Shown here: positions 8,939-17,359 of the stretch, piece by piece
Position numbering within the stretch: position 1 is the stretch's first letter
Layout: each line of letters opens with the position of its first letter
NCBI RefSeq assembly: GCF_002933775.1
Contig: NZ_BEWV01000095.1
Location: 29,577-93,576, forward strand
Source: Prevotella sp. MGM1
Lineage (GTDB): Bacteria > Bacteroidota > Bacteroidia > Bacteroidales > Bacteroidaceae
Reading direction: 5' to 3'
DNA length: 64,000 nucleotides
Notes under the pieces: generated by a model
Databases searched by the model: none
Seen by the model: only the letters and a program-made list of their open reading frames with translations
What the model was told of the DNA's origin: nothing
Program-made: the position numbers and the translations under genes

Positions 8939-9083
8939 AGTGTTAACTTGGTGGTTTTCAAATATATAAGTGTTGGCTTGTATCTACATTTGTTCTACAA
9001 AACAAATGCGACATTGTCTATATTGAAAATCTTTCAATCGTAAAAGGCTTTATTTATCGGATTTTTGTTTACCTTTGCAAAAA
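8939..9083. promoter_or_regulatory. Probable invertible promoter segment (145 bp) of the capsule locus
   Basis: The segment lies between perfect 29-bp inverted repeats directly upstream of an UpxY-like gene. In Bacteroides fragilis, capsule operons are switched on and off by inversion of promoter segments of similar size in the same place. In the orientation given here, a TACCTTTG -7 box (9070-9077) points at the capsule genes, so this copy appears to be ON. A second box, TATATTTG, lies on the opposite strand at 8966-8959 and would face the capsule after inversion. No recombinase gene is in the window, so it would have to act from elsewhere. Confidence 0.8.
9070..9077 (+). promoter_or_regulatory. 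-7 promoter element (TACCTTTG) of the capsule operon
   Basis: It matches TAnnTTTG. The transcript would begin close to 9083, at the inner edge of the right inverted repeat. The expected -33 position (around 9048) has only TTTA, a weak match. Confidence 0.6.
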
Positions 9084-9112
9084 ATTATAAATCTCTTTTT
9101 AAGAGAGTTATA
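9084..9112 (-). repeat. Right 29-bp inverted repeat of the invertible segment
   Basis: It is the exact reverse complement of 8910-8938. It ends 45 bases before the UpxY start codon, so it would form part of the mRNA leader in the ON orientation. Confidence 0.9.
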
Positions 9113-9157
9113 TTTTAATTCTTATAAAGTTGCTGATAATCAGTGCTGAGGGAGAAT

Positions 9158-9760
9158 ATGTATTATACGTATATTGACACCATTGTTGATAATGGTGACC
9201 CTCTCTTTTTGTCTCACGAGATAGGGGCAAAACAGTGGTATCCGATGCGTGTTACTTATAATCGTGAATTAAAAGTTAAAAGGCATCTTGATGCTTTGGG
9301 GATAGAAAACTTTCTCCCAATGCGTTATGATATAGTAATTCAAGGCGGTAACCGCAAAAGGCTTCTTGTGCCGGCCGTTCATAACTTGATATTTGTCCGT
9401 ACTAATCGTTATTATCTTACATATTTGAAATATAACGATGCGGTTTTGGAGCCGTTGCGCTATATCATGCAAAAGGGAATTATGAATAACAGTAAAGATG
9501 TTATGATTGTTCCGGAGCGTCAGATGGATAACTTTATCCGTGTATGCAGAATGATGGATAATGAACGTGTCCAATATCTTAAATATGATCCATATCTTGA
9601 TAAACCTGGGCAGCGTGTCCGTATTATAGACGGGAATTTCGCGGGAGTGGAAGGGGTAATAAAGCGAATAAACAAAAATAAACAGGTTGTTGTGATAATC
9701 CCCGGAATCGTTGCGGTAACTTTAAGTTCAATACCGTATACATGGATTGAAAAGATATAG
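9158..9760 (+). CDS. UpxY-like NusG-family transcription antiterminator
   Basis: A 200-residue specialised NusG paralogue at the head of the capsule operon. The N-terminal NGN domain begins KQWYPMRVTYNRELKVKRHL, followed by LGIENFLP. The C-terminal KOW domain is GQRVRIIDGNFAGVEGVI near residue 151. In Bacteroides, UpxY proteins load on RNA polymerase at their own operon and prevent early termination in the long capsule transcript. The ATG at 9158 is chosen because AGGGAG lies just upstream. An in-frame GTG at 9143 is less likely. It sits 45 bases after the inverted repeat, so its expression should follow the promoter orientation. The symbol upxY is not assigned because the letter series depends on the locus. 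Confidence 0.88.
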   Translation: MYYTYIDTIVDNGDPLFLSHEIGAKQWYPMRVTYNRELKVKRHLDALGIENFLPMRYDIVIQGGNRKRLLVPAVHNLIFVRTNRYYLTYLKYNDAVLEPLRYIMQKGIMNNSKDVMIVPERQMDNFIRVCRMMDNERVQYLKYDPYLDKPGQRVRIIDGNFAGVEGVIKRINKNKQVVVIIPGIVAVTLSSIPYTWIEKI

Positions 9761-9862
9761 TAACGTAAATTCACCGAACTCACGTTATGGAACATGATGA
9801 AATAGTGTATCAGTAAAAGTTCATCTGTACTTGTTTTAGCTATTGTGTATTAATAGTATATT

Positions 9863-10210
9863 TTGTCTTATAGGGTAATTCATTTTCAAATGAAATCCGG
9901 ACAGCGTCTCATGAACCTGCTTAAAACCCGTTTGCCGGAAATTTTAAGTAAGGAAACTGATAACCAATCATCTATATATTTATATCATATAGGTGAATAT
10001 TGGGTGGCATTTGAAAAATCGGCTTATCGGTTGTCACGACGTTATCCACAATGTAATGTCTGCCCATTGGGGCTTAACGATAATTCTTCTCGTATTTTAA
10101 TGGCATCGATGACAGGATTGGAACTTAATGGTACACTAATAAAGTCTGATTTAGATTATAAATATCTTAAGGATAGTATTACAATCTCTATACCTGATTT
10201 TTTTTTTTGA
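9863..10210 (+). CDS. Small conserved-looking unknown protein following UpxY
   Basis: 115 residues if the TTG at 9863 is used, 106 from the ATG at 9890 (MKSGQRLMNL). It is soluble, with no signal peptide or membrane helix. Its middle has IYLYHIGEYWVAFEKSAYRLSRRYP and a Cys pair (CNVC). The position right after UpxY is where Bacteroides loci carry UpxZ, an inhibitor of other loci's UpxY proteins, but the sequence does not resemble UpxZ as I know it. The gene ends in an 11-base T run (10198-10208) that encodes the last Phe residues. The function is unknown. It is probably a real gene given its position and strand. Confidence 0.6.
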   Translation: MSYRVIHFQMKSGQRLMNLLKTRLPEILSKETDNQSSIYLYHIGEYWVAFEKSAYRLSRRYPQCNVCPLGLNDNSSRILMASMTGLELNGTLIKSDLDYKYLKDSITISIPDFFF

Positions 10211-10536
10211 TAAAGATTATTCGAATGGTATAAAATGAAATAGCCTAACATCGTTTATGTATATTTATGAATTTCTGTATATTAAATAAAATCAAGAGAA
10301 GTTTAAGCAACGGGATGTTAGAAGTATAGCCGTAAAGAAGAACATGGCAGGCTTATTTATAATGAAAGCCGTGAGTCTTATATTATACTTACCTACAGCC
10401 GTATAACGACACTGGCACAGAGGTGCCGGATGGGGTGACGGTATAAACGAGGCATATATATTATACCAAACATATATATGCATTCTATTCGTGGCATCAT
10501 AGTAAAAAACATTTCCATTTCTTTAATAATAATCAG
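10211..10536. other. Intergenic stretch, no gene seen
   Basis: 326 bases between the small gene and the insertion element. I see only a short GGCAC/GTGCC hairpin near 10414 and no convincing frame, promoter or terminator. It may be leader sequence for the downstream genes before the insertion split it. Confidence 0.4.
10528..10536 (+). repeat. Left 9-bp target-site duplication (AATAATCAG)
   Basis: It is identical to 11847-11855 on the other side of the insertion element. Nine bases fits IS4-family elements. Confidence 0.75.
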
Positions 10537-11846
10537 CACTACTGTCCACTAAAAATGGACGGGGTTAAAAATTAAATAAATTTGGTTCACTTGAACCATA
10601 GAGGACATTGACATTTTTGAAATTCGATTTGTCGAAGAGGTCTCTCAGATGAGTCTTGTCGGTCAGCGAGATTCCAAGAATCTGTAGTACTTCATAGATG
10701 CTCCGCTCCAGTTTCATATCGTGTTGCACTATTGCCACAAGGCAATAAGTAATTATGGCACAATAGATTTGGATACGCACTGCATTCTCTGATGTTCCCC
10801 AGAACTTCTTGATACACAGATGCTGCTTGATCCATTTGAAGAACAGTTCCACGCTCCATCGGTTGCGGTATAACTCGACAATTGTCTCGGCTGATGCCGT
10901 CTGATTGTTGGTCAGAAATATGTATCTGGTACCGTCTTCAGGGTCGATGCAGACCACCTTGCGGAGTCTTTCCGGGTAATCTTTCGCGCTTTTATAAACC
11001 GTGAAGTAGCCGATAGCGTCAGATACAACGTTCTCTGGAAGCCTCCGTTTCCACGTCTCTGGCTTGAATCGTACATTGGCTTTCGCCCTGACGACAAAGA
11101 ACGCCTCGATGCGATTAATCGTGTAAAGATTGCCGAAATCGTTGTAGCCACGGTCGAAAATATAGTGCGCGCCTTTCTCATATGGAATCTCCGGCATAGC
11201 CTTTGAATCATGGACTTTTGCTTCGGTAATATGCACGAATGCAGGAACTTGAGCCTCTACATCGTAAAGTGTATGCATCTTGATTCCGCCCTTGTGCCTG
11301 CGAAACTTAGCCCACTCGAACACCGACAGGCAGAGGTCTATGGTGGTGGAGTCAAAGGCATAGACATGACCGTCAAGCTCGAAGATTTTCTGTATCCTTC
11401 GCTTGCGGGCTTCCGCAATCATATAGAAGGCAAACTCCTCGAAGATGTGGTAATCGCGCTGCTCGTTAGCCTTGCTAAGATTGCTCCGCGTCACAGATTT
11501 GCCGATGCCGAGATGGTAAAGCTTTCCTGCATGGGCTTCCATCGCCACGATAAGATCGCGCAGACTTTCACGATTTGACAGCTGCCCGAACATCAGCGTA
11601 AGTAGTTGATTCCAACAGGTATAACTCTTTACATACTTGTCTCCATCATACTTCTTCACGATGCGTAGAAACTTGAAGTTGTCAAGAAACTGGACTAATT
11701 GGGCGAAAACGTACTTGTCTTTATTCATAACAGTCTGATTCAGACTGCAAAAGTAATTTCAAATCGTTGCGCACCAAAATCGGCTATAACAAATTGAATT
11801 TCAATAATTTCAAAGTACTCTTATGATTTTTTAGTGGACACTAATG
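10537..11846 (-). mobile_element. IS4-family insertion sequence, complete, 1310 bp
   Basis: The ends are imperfect inverted repeats: CACTACTGTCCACTAAAAA on the left, and CATTAGTGTCCACTAAAAA as the complement of the right. They are flanked by the perfect 9-bp duplication AATAATCAG. The element carries one transposase gene on the minus strand whose stop lies 28 bases from the left end. The intact frame and perfect duplication suggest a fairly recent insertion. It lies between the capsule regulatory genes and glf, antisense to the capsule transcript, so capsule transcription must pass through it. Confidence 0.85.
10565..11728 (-). CDS. IS4-family transposase (DUF4372 / DDE type)
   Basis: A 387-residue transposase. 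The N-terminal part matches the DUF4372 helical domain (DKYVFAQLVQFLDNF...). The catalytic RNase H-like domain has Asp in YAFDSTTIDL, Asp in YIFDRGYNDFGNLY, and the IS4 YREK signature in YRNRWSVELFFKWIK (Y-x2-R-x3-E-x6-K). All three acidic residues are present and there is no frameshift, so it is probably active. The start at 11728 leaves 118 bases to the right end of the element. Confidence 0.92.
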   Translation of the reverse strand: MNKDKYVFAQLVQFLDNFKFLRIVKKYDGDKYVKSYTCWNQLLTLMFGQLSNRESLRDLIVAMEAHAGKLYHLGIGKSVTRSNLSKANEQRDYHIFEEFAFYMIAEARKRRIQKIFELDGHVYAFDSTTIDLCLSVFEWAKFRRHKGGIKMHTLYDVEAQVPAFVHITEAKVHDSKAMPEIPYEKGAHYIFDRGYNDFGNLYTINRIEAFFVVRAKANVRFKPETWKRRLPENVVSDAIGYFTVYKSAKDYPERLRKVVCIDPEDGTRYIFLTNNQTASAETIVELYRNRWSVELFFKWIKQHLCIKKFWGTSENAVRIQIYCAIITYCLVAIVQHDMKLERSIYEVLQILGISLTDKTHLRDLFDKSNFKNVNVLYGSSEPNLFNF

Positions 11847-11855
11847 AATAATCAG
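11847..11855 (+). repeat. Right 9-bp target-site duplication (AATAATCAG)
   Basis: It is identical to 10528-10536. Joining the two flanks without the element restores one copy of AATAATCAG before the glf leader. Confidence 0.75.
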
Positions 11856-11893
11856 TACTATTAAACATAATTTTCAAAGAAAATAAAAACTAT

Positions 11894-13015
11894 ATGCGAC
11901 AATATGATTATTTAATAGTTGGTTCAGGATTGTTTGGAGCAACATTTGCATATTTTGCTACGAAGCGAGGAAAGAAATGTCTGGTGATAGACAAGCGGGC
12001 TCATTTAGGAGGTAATATCTATTGTGAGAATATAGAAGGAATTAATGTGCATAAGTATGGGGCACATATCTTCCACACAAATAATAAGGAAGTGTGGAAT
12101 TTTGTGAATTCTATTGTGGAGTTTAACCGCTATACGAATTCCCCTATAGCCAATTATAAAGGTAAATACTACAATTTGCCCTTTAATATGAACACATTTT
12201 ACCAAATGTGGGGCGTGACTACGCCGGAGCAGGCAAGACTGAAGATTGACGAACAGCGGGCAGAAGCACAGACCTGTCTTGGCGGACGTGAGCCGGCTAA
12301 TCTCGAAGAACAGGCTTTGACGCTTGTCGGAAAGGACATATTCACTACATTGATTAAAGAATATACAGAGAAACAGTGGGGACGAAAGTGTACAGAACTG
12401 CCTGCTTTCATAATCAAACGTCTGCCTGTTCGTCTGGTTTTTGACAACAATTATTTCAATGACAAATATCAGGGCATCCCTGTGGGAGGCTACAACAAAC
12501 TTATTGAAGGGCTACTTGCGGATGTCGACAACAAAATCTCCGTTGATTTCTTTAACTCCGAATATAAGGAATGGAAAAATTATGCCGATAAACTTGTATA
12601 TACAGGAGCCGTGGACGAATACTTCGGCTATCGGCTTGGCAAGCTCGACTGGCGCACTGTCTCTTTCAAGACGCGTATAGAGGACACACCAAACTATCAA
12701 GGTAATGCCGTTGTAAACTACACATCCCACGAGCAACCTTACACACGTATCATCGAGCACAAGCATTTCGAGATGTTCGGTCAGGAAGTATATAACTGTC
12801 CTAAAACCGTTGTTAGCGAGGAATACTCAACAGAGTACAAGGATGGAATGGAACCGTACTATCCCGTGAACAACGAACGTAATAATGCTCTTGCGGAGAG
12901 TTACAGACGATTGGCGGAACATGAAGAGGATGTAATCTTTGGTGGCCGTCTCGGACAATATAAATATTATGATATGGCTCCTGTTGTTGAGCAAGTCATG
13001 GAAATGTTCAAGTAA
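11894..13015 (+). CDS. glf: UDP-galactopyranose mutase
   Basis: A 373-residue flavoenzyme that converts UDP-galactopyranose to UDP-galactofuranose, supplying Galf for the surface polysaccharide. The FAD-binding motif is VGSGLFGATFAY at residues 8-19. Other family features are NIYCENIEGINVHKYGAHIFHT (in two parts from about 41), YTEKQWG near 157, and a C-terminal RLGQYKYYDM. The length is typical. It is the first biosynthetic gene after the insertion element; the flippase follows after 18 bases. The presence of Glf means the polysaccharide probably contains galactofuranose. Confidence 0.95.
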   Translation: MRQYDYLIVGSGLFGATFAYFATKRGKKCLVIDKRAHLGGNIYCENIEGINVHKYGAHIFHTNNKEVWNFVNSIVEFNRYTNSPIANYKGKYYNLPFNMNTFYQMWGVTTPEQARLKIDEQRAEAQTCLGGREPANLEEQALTLVGKDIFTTLIKEYTEKQWGRKCTELPAFIIKRLPVRLVFDNNYFNDKYQGIPVGGYNKLIEGLLADVDNKISVDFFNSEYKEWKNYADKLVYTGAVDEYFGYRLGKLDWRTVSFKTRIEDTPNYQGNAVVNYTSHEQPYTRIIEHKHFEMFGQEVYNCPKTVVSEEYSTEYKDGMEPYYPVNNERNNALAESYRRLAEHEEDVIFGGRLGQYKYYDMAPVVEQVMEMFK

Positions 13016-13033
13016 ACAAAAGCATTTAGTAAG

Positions 13034-14527
13034 GTGAATTCGATAAAGAAGAATTATATATTCAACCTGTTGAATACCGTAACAAGCCTGTTGTTTCCTT
13101 TGGTTACTTTCCCTTATGCCTCACGAATAATGTTGGCAGACGGTATAGGGCAGGTGAATTTCTTTCAGTCGATAATAAACTACATTGTACTCTTGTCAAG
13201 CATCGGCATTCCTCTATATGCTATTCGTGAAAGTGCCAGTGTGCGTAACGATAAAAAGGAGTTGAGCCGTGTCTGTCTTGAAATTGTCATACTGCACACA
13301 TCTCTTACCGCATTAGGCTATTTGGCCGTCGGCATTATTTGTATGACGGTGGCTAAAGTCACGGTTGACATACCATTGTTTCTCCTGTTGAGCACAACGA
13401 TATTCTTCAATGCTATTGGATGTAATTGGCTGTTTCAAGGAGTTGAGGATTTCAAGTATATCACGATTCGTGGAATAGTGGTGCGGCTACTTGCCATTCT
13501 GTTATTGTTTGTATTTGTACGGACACGTGACGATCTGATGTGGTATGCCGGCTTCACCGTATTGGGTACAGTCGGAGGCAATGTGTTCAACCTGTGGCGT
13601 ATGCGGCGGTATATCAAACCGAGGCTTCACAGGCTCGGCGAGCTACGTCCCCTGCGCCACTTGGTGCCGTCGCTTCGTATCTTTGTCTTAAACCTGATTA
13701 TCAGCATTTATGTCAATCTGGATATGGTGATGCTCGGCTTCATGAAAGACTCAACTGCTGTAGGCTATTACACGGCGGCATCGAAGATAACAACCGTACT
13801 TATGGGCGTGGTAAGCTCGCTTGGTACGGTGATGTTGCCGAGACTGTCAAACTTAATACATGAGGGACGCATGGAAGAATTCAACCGCCTGTCACGAAAG
13901 GCAATAGATTTTGTGTTCACATTTAGCACTCCGCTTTTCATAGGGCTTATAGTTCTTGCCCCGTCACTCATACATCTGTTTTGTGGCCAGTCATACGAGC
14001 CTGCAATCCGCACACTAATGATAATCTCCCCCGTGATGCTCATAATCGGTCTTAGCAACGTCATGGGCATACAGGTACTTTACCCTCAAAGGAAAGAGAA
14101 CCTCGTGATATACAGTACAGCCGTGGGGGCTGTAATTAATTTCTCATTAAATTGTCTGTTGATTCCGAAATATGCACAGGATGGTGCAGCGATTGCAACA
14201 GTTGTTGCCGAGACAGGTGTCACTCTGACAATGAGTATCATCGGTGCTAAATACATTCCGTTTCGGCTGTTCAACAGGCAGAATCTTATCGTCATATTAG
14301 CTTCAATAGTGATGATGATACCATGTATTATAGTTAGGAATTATATTGTTAGCGATACTTTTCTATTGTTATTAATTCCAATTATTGGATGTATTATATA
14401 TGTTAGCATAATCTATATATTGGGGCAAAATTCTATAGTAGATGAGGTATGTTGTATTGTAAAAGACATAAGAATAAAACAAATAAAAAAGTATAAAGAA
14501 AATGATAACAACATTAAAGGAGCTTAG
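13034..14527 (+). CDS. Polysaccharide flippase (Wzx-like, MATE/MVF superfamily)
   Basis: A 497-residue integral membrane protein with 12-14 hydrophobic segments. It begins SIKKNYIFNLLNTVTSLLFPLVTFPYASRI (in two parts), which is typical of polysaccharide-repeat-unit exporters. It would flip the lipid-linked repeat unit across the inner membrane. It starts with GTG at 13034, preceded by a purine-rich TAAGG. It overlaps the following acetyltransferase gene by 26 bases. The C terminus becomes AT-rich, at the boundary of the low-GC block of the locus. Confidence 0.88.
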   Translation: MNSIKKNYIFNLLNTVTSLLFPLVTFPYASRIMLADGIGQVNFFQSIINYIVLLSSIGIPLYAIRESASVRNDKKELSRVCLEIVILHTSLTALGYLAVGIICMTVAKVTVDIPLFLLLSTTIFFNAIGCNWLFQGVEDFKYITIRGIVVRLLAILLLFVFVRTRDDLMWYAGFTVLGTVGGNVFNLWRMRRYIKPRLHRLGELRPLRHLVPSLRIFVLNLIISIYVNLDMVMLGFMKDSTAVGYYTAASKITTVLMGVVSSLGTVMLPRLSNLIHEGRMEEFNRLSRKAIDFVFTFSTPLFIGLIVLAPSLIHLFCGQSYEPAIRTLMIISPVMLIIGLSNVMGIQVLYPQRKENLVIYSTAVGAVINFSLNCLLIPKYAQDGAAIATVVAETGVTLTMSIIGAKYIPFRLFNRQNLIVILASIVMMIPCIIVRNYIVSDTFLLLLIPIIGCIIYVSIIYILGQNSIVDEVCCIVKDIRIKQIKKYKENDNNIKGA

Positions 14528-15078
14528 AACATATATTAAAGCAGACCGAGAACGTTATGGCTATACTCTGAGAAAATATATTATAGGCAAACTTTTTTTT
14601 ATGGAATATAGTCGCGCGATTCATTTACTTTATAATCTTCGTTTATGTGAATATGCAAAGAACTGTAGCAGGAAAAGTCCTTTACATACACTCTTTTATC
14701 TAATTATAAGATGGAACTATCAACGCCTTCAACTTAAATATAATACTTTTATTTCCTTAAACACTTGTGGGTATGGACTTTATATACCACATTTAGGGGG
14801 GGGTAATTGTAAACTGCAAATCAATGGGTACCAATTGCAGCGTGACAGCTGGTGTTGTAATTGGCAATAAAGCAGGACAAGACAATAGGGCAATAATTGG
14901 TAACAATTGTTATTTTACATTAGGCTGTAAAGTAATAGGTAAAGTTCATATTGGTAATAATTGCATTGTATGTCAGAATTCTGTAGTCGTAAAAGACGTA
15001 TCAGATAATTCAATTGTTTCAGGAGTGCCAGCAAAAACAATAAAGAAAATAGATAATTTTTTTGAAATAAAAATATAA
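14502..15078 (+). pseudogene. Serine O-acetyltransferase-like hexapeptide acyltransferase, frameshifted at a G8 tract
   Basis: Two overlapping frames (14502-14870 and 14824-15078) encode the two halves of one CysE-like acetyltransferase. The first frame reads CGYGLYIPHLGG and then leaves the family at a run of eight G (14796-14803). With seven G it would continue GGVIVNCKSMGTNCSV and run to the stop at 15078, giving 191 residues. The C-terminal half carries the left-handed helix hexapeptides (IIGNNCYFTLGCKVIGKVHIGNNC) and the usual VSGVPAKTI end. Such enzymes O-acetylate sugars in capsule loci. In this copy the gene is OFF. Slippage in the G tract (phase variation), an ordinary mutation, or a sequencing error could each explain it. 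Confidence 0.85.
14796..14803 (+). repeat. Homopolymeric G8 tract in the acetyltransferase gene
   Basis: Eight consecutive G in an otherwise AT-rich gene. Loss of one G restores the full acetyltransferase frame. Confidence 0.9.
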
Positions 15079-16247
15079 TGAAAGTTTTAATATATATAGA
15101 AGAAAGTCAACTTCGGCCTGTTGGTGGACATCTTGGTTATAATTACAATCTTTATAAAGAAGTAGCCAAACACACTGACACAGATATTGAGTATTTAAAA
15201 ATTGATAAAGCCTATCAATCATTGAAGAAGAAAACCAATATTGATAATTGGAAATATTGTAAGAGTTTAGGTCGTACATTAAAACTATTTGTAAAGCATT
15301 TCCTTTTAGAGTATGGAAGACATAATGCAATAATAGACCTTAATAAGTATGATATGGTGCATTTTCATTCAACTTTGGATATGTATCAAGTACGTGATAG
15401 TCTTAAAGAATATAGAGGAAAAGTTATTTTAACATCACATTCGCCAACATTGTTGTCTAAAGAAATATATGATTCATTAAGGACTATAGACAAGAAGATT
15501 TTTGCATTCTTATACAATAAATTAATTCGTATTGACGAGTATGCTTTTAATAGGGCTGATTATTTTATATTTCCATGTCCAGAAGCGGAAGAGCCTTATT
15601 ATCATGCTTGGGATAGTTTTAAGAAGATAAAAGAGTTAAAAAGCGATAGATTCTTTTATGTTCCGACAGGTATAAATCCCTGTATATCTAAAATGAATCG
15701 TAAAAATCTTAGAGAAAAGTATAACATTCCTGAAGATAGCTTCATATTATGTTATGTGGGTCGTCATAATGAAATTAAGGGATATGACATCTTAAAAACG
15801 ATAGGAAAAGAAGTCTTGTCAAAATACTCCAACACATATATACTGGTTGCCGGAAAAGAAGAACCATTGCAGGGTTTGAAGCATGATCGCTGGATAGAGA
15901 TTGGTTGGACGAACGATCCACACTCTATTATTGCCGCATCAGATGTATTTATTCTTCCTAATAGAGAAACATATTTTGATTTGATAATGCTTGAAGTATT
16001 GTCTTTAGGAAAGATCATTGTTGCAAGTAATACGGGAGGAAATAAGTTTTTCACCGAAGTAGAAAGTGTTTTACTTTATTCTGATAAAGATGATGCTGTG
16101 CAAAAAATAGAAAGTCTCATAACCAGTAGTAAAGAAAGACGTAAGGAATTGGAATGTATAAGTAAAGAACTATATAATAATAAGTTTACATGCGAATTGT
16201 TTTATCGCAATTATAAAGATGTGTACCGTCAAATAAATAATTTATAA
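15078..16247 (+). CDS. Glycosyltransferase family 4
   Basis: A 389-residue GT-B glycosyltransferase, probably adding one sugar to the repeat unit at the cytosolic face of the membrane. The N terminus has the donor-side loop RPVGGHLGYNYNLYKEV. The C-terminal nucleotide-sugar domain has ILCYVGRHNEIKGYDIL near residue 221 and a group-1 E-x7-E-like region around LPNRETYFDLIMLEVLSLGK. Its ATG overlaps the stop of the acetyltransferase by one base. AT-rich composition, like its neighbours to 18.5 kb. The specific sugar cannot be told. Confidence 0.85.
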   Translation: MKVLIYIEESQLRPVGGHLGYNYNLYKEVAKHTDTDIEYLKIDKAYQSLKKKTNIDNWKYCKSLGRTLKLFVKHFLLEYGRHNAIIDLNKYDMVHFHSTLDMYQVRDSLKEYRGKVILTSHSPTLLSKEIYDSLRTIDKKIFAFLYNKLIRIDEYAFNRADYFIFPCPEAEEPYYHAWDSFKKIKELKSDRFFYVPTGINPCISKMNRKNLREKYNIPEDSFILCYVGRHNEIKGYDILKTIGKEVLSKYSNTYILVAGKEEPLQGLKHDRWIEIGWTNDPHSIIAASDVFILPNRETYFDLIMLEVLSLGKIIVASNTGGNKFFTEVESVLLYSDKDDAVQKIESLITSSKERRKELECISKELYNNKFTCELFYRNYKDVYRQINNL

Positions 16248-17320
16248 TGGAGTACTACTTTCTTTTCTTTATAATTGCTGTTTTAGCTTTGTATGAGTAT
16301 TCTCATCCAAAAGCAAAAATGGATAAGACGTTTTGGGTAATGTCTATAATACTTGTTGTTTTTGCGGGCACTCGTAAAGATATTGGCACAGACTATAATA
16401 TATATACACATGTATTTGGACTATCAAAAGAAAGTATCGAATTAGCTTTAATAGAAACAGAAGCTTATTTTGTTTTACCGGCACATTATCTGGATAATAT
16501 TCATTATGTATTCTTTTTATATGCCATACCTTCTGTATTAATAATTTGTAACGAGATTAACAAAGAGAAGTATAAGTTCCTTGTATTATTATTGTTTTAT
16601 TCTTTCACGTATTTATTTTATGATATGGGAATTATGAGACAAGGTTTGGCTCTTTCCATATGTATTTTTAGCTTAAGATATATTAAGAGGAAAAAGCTTG
16701 GTATTTTTATAATAATTATCTTGTCTTCAACTTTAATTATTCATAGGACATGTTTTGTCTTTTTTCCTATGTATTGGATTGCCAATATTAATTTTACCCG
16801 TAAAAAATTCTATATACTATTAGTTCTTTCCTTGATATTTGGAATAACGTTTCAGGTCAGATGGGTTGCGGAAATTCTATCTTTTTTACCTAATATCTTC
16901 CAAAAAACAATAAATACAATAACTGATACTTCTTATTCTGATTCTTCTTTTGGACTGACAGAATGTAGAAAAATTGTTTTATCTATTTTCTTTTTTGAAC
17001 TTTTATACAATAAGCATATAAGTAGTAGAGAAAAGATATTTCTCAATATGTATTTAGTAGGAGTTTTCTTATCCTTATTGCTGATTAATCATTTAACAAT
17101 GAAATCAAGAGGAACATATTATTACTGTATAAGTGAAATATTTATTATACCATTGTGTATCAAATATATAAAAACGAGAATATATCGTAATGTATTTGTT
17201 TTTATATTTGTTTTGTATGGATTATTATATGTAAAAAACATTATCAGAGAACAAGAATATTATGAATGGCAAAATCTTCCATATGAACCTTATAATTCTA
17301 TTATTTACAATACTAATTGA
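16247..17320 (+). CDS. EpsG/Wzy-like polysaccharide polymerase
   Basis: A 357-residue protein with about ten transmembrane segments, beginning MEYYFLFFIIAVLALYEY. The motif TRKDIGTDYNIYTHVF near residue 42 and the loop DMGIMRQGLALSICIF near 126 are typical of the EpsG family, which join repeat units at the periplasmic face. It overlaps the preceding glycosyltransferase by one base. As the only polymerase candidate in the locus, it probably fixes the linkage between repeat units. Wzy proteins diverge quickly, so assignment rests on topology and two motifs. Confidence 0.82.
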   Translation: MEYYFLFFIIAVLALYEYSHPKAKMDKTFWVMSIILVVFAGTRKDIGTDYNIYTHVFGLSKESIELALIETEAYFVLPAHYLDNIHYVFFLYAIPSVLIICNEINKEKYKFLVLLLFYSFTYLFYDMGIMRQGLALSICIFSLRYIKRKKLGIFIIIILSSTLIIHRTCFVFFPMYWIANINFTRKKFYILLVLSLIFGITFQVRWVAEILSFLPNIFQKTINTITDTSYSDSSFGLTECRKIVLSIFFFELLYNKHISSREKIFLNMYLVGVFLSLLLINHLTMKSRGTYYYCISEIFIIPLCIKYIKTRIYRNVFVFIFVLYGLLYVKNIIREQEYYEWQNLPYEPYNSIIYNTN

Positions 17321-17359
17321 TATATATCAATATTGATATAATTCCCAAAATTAAATATA

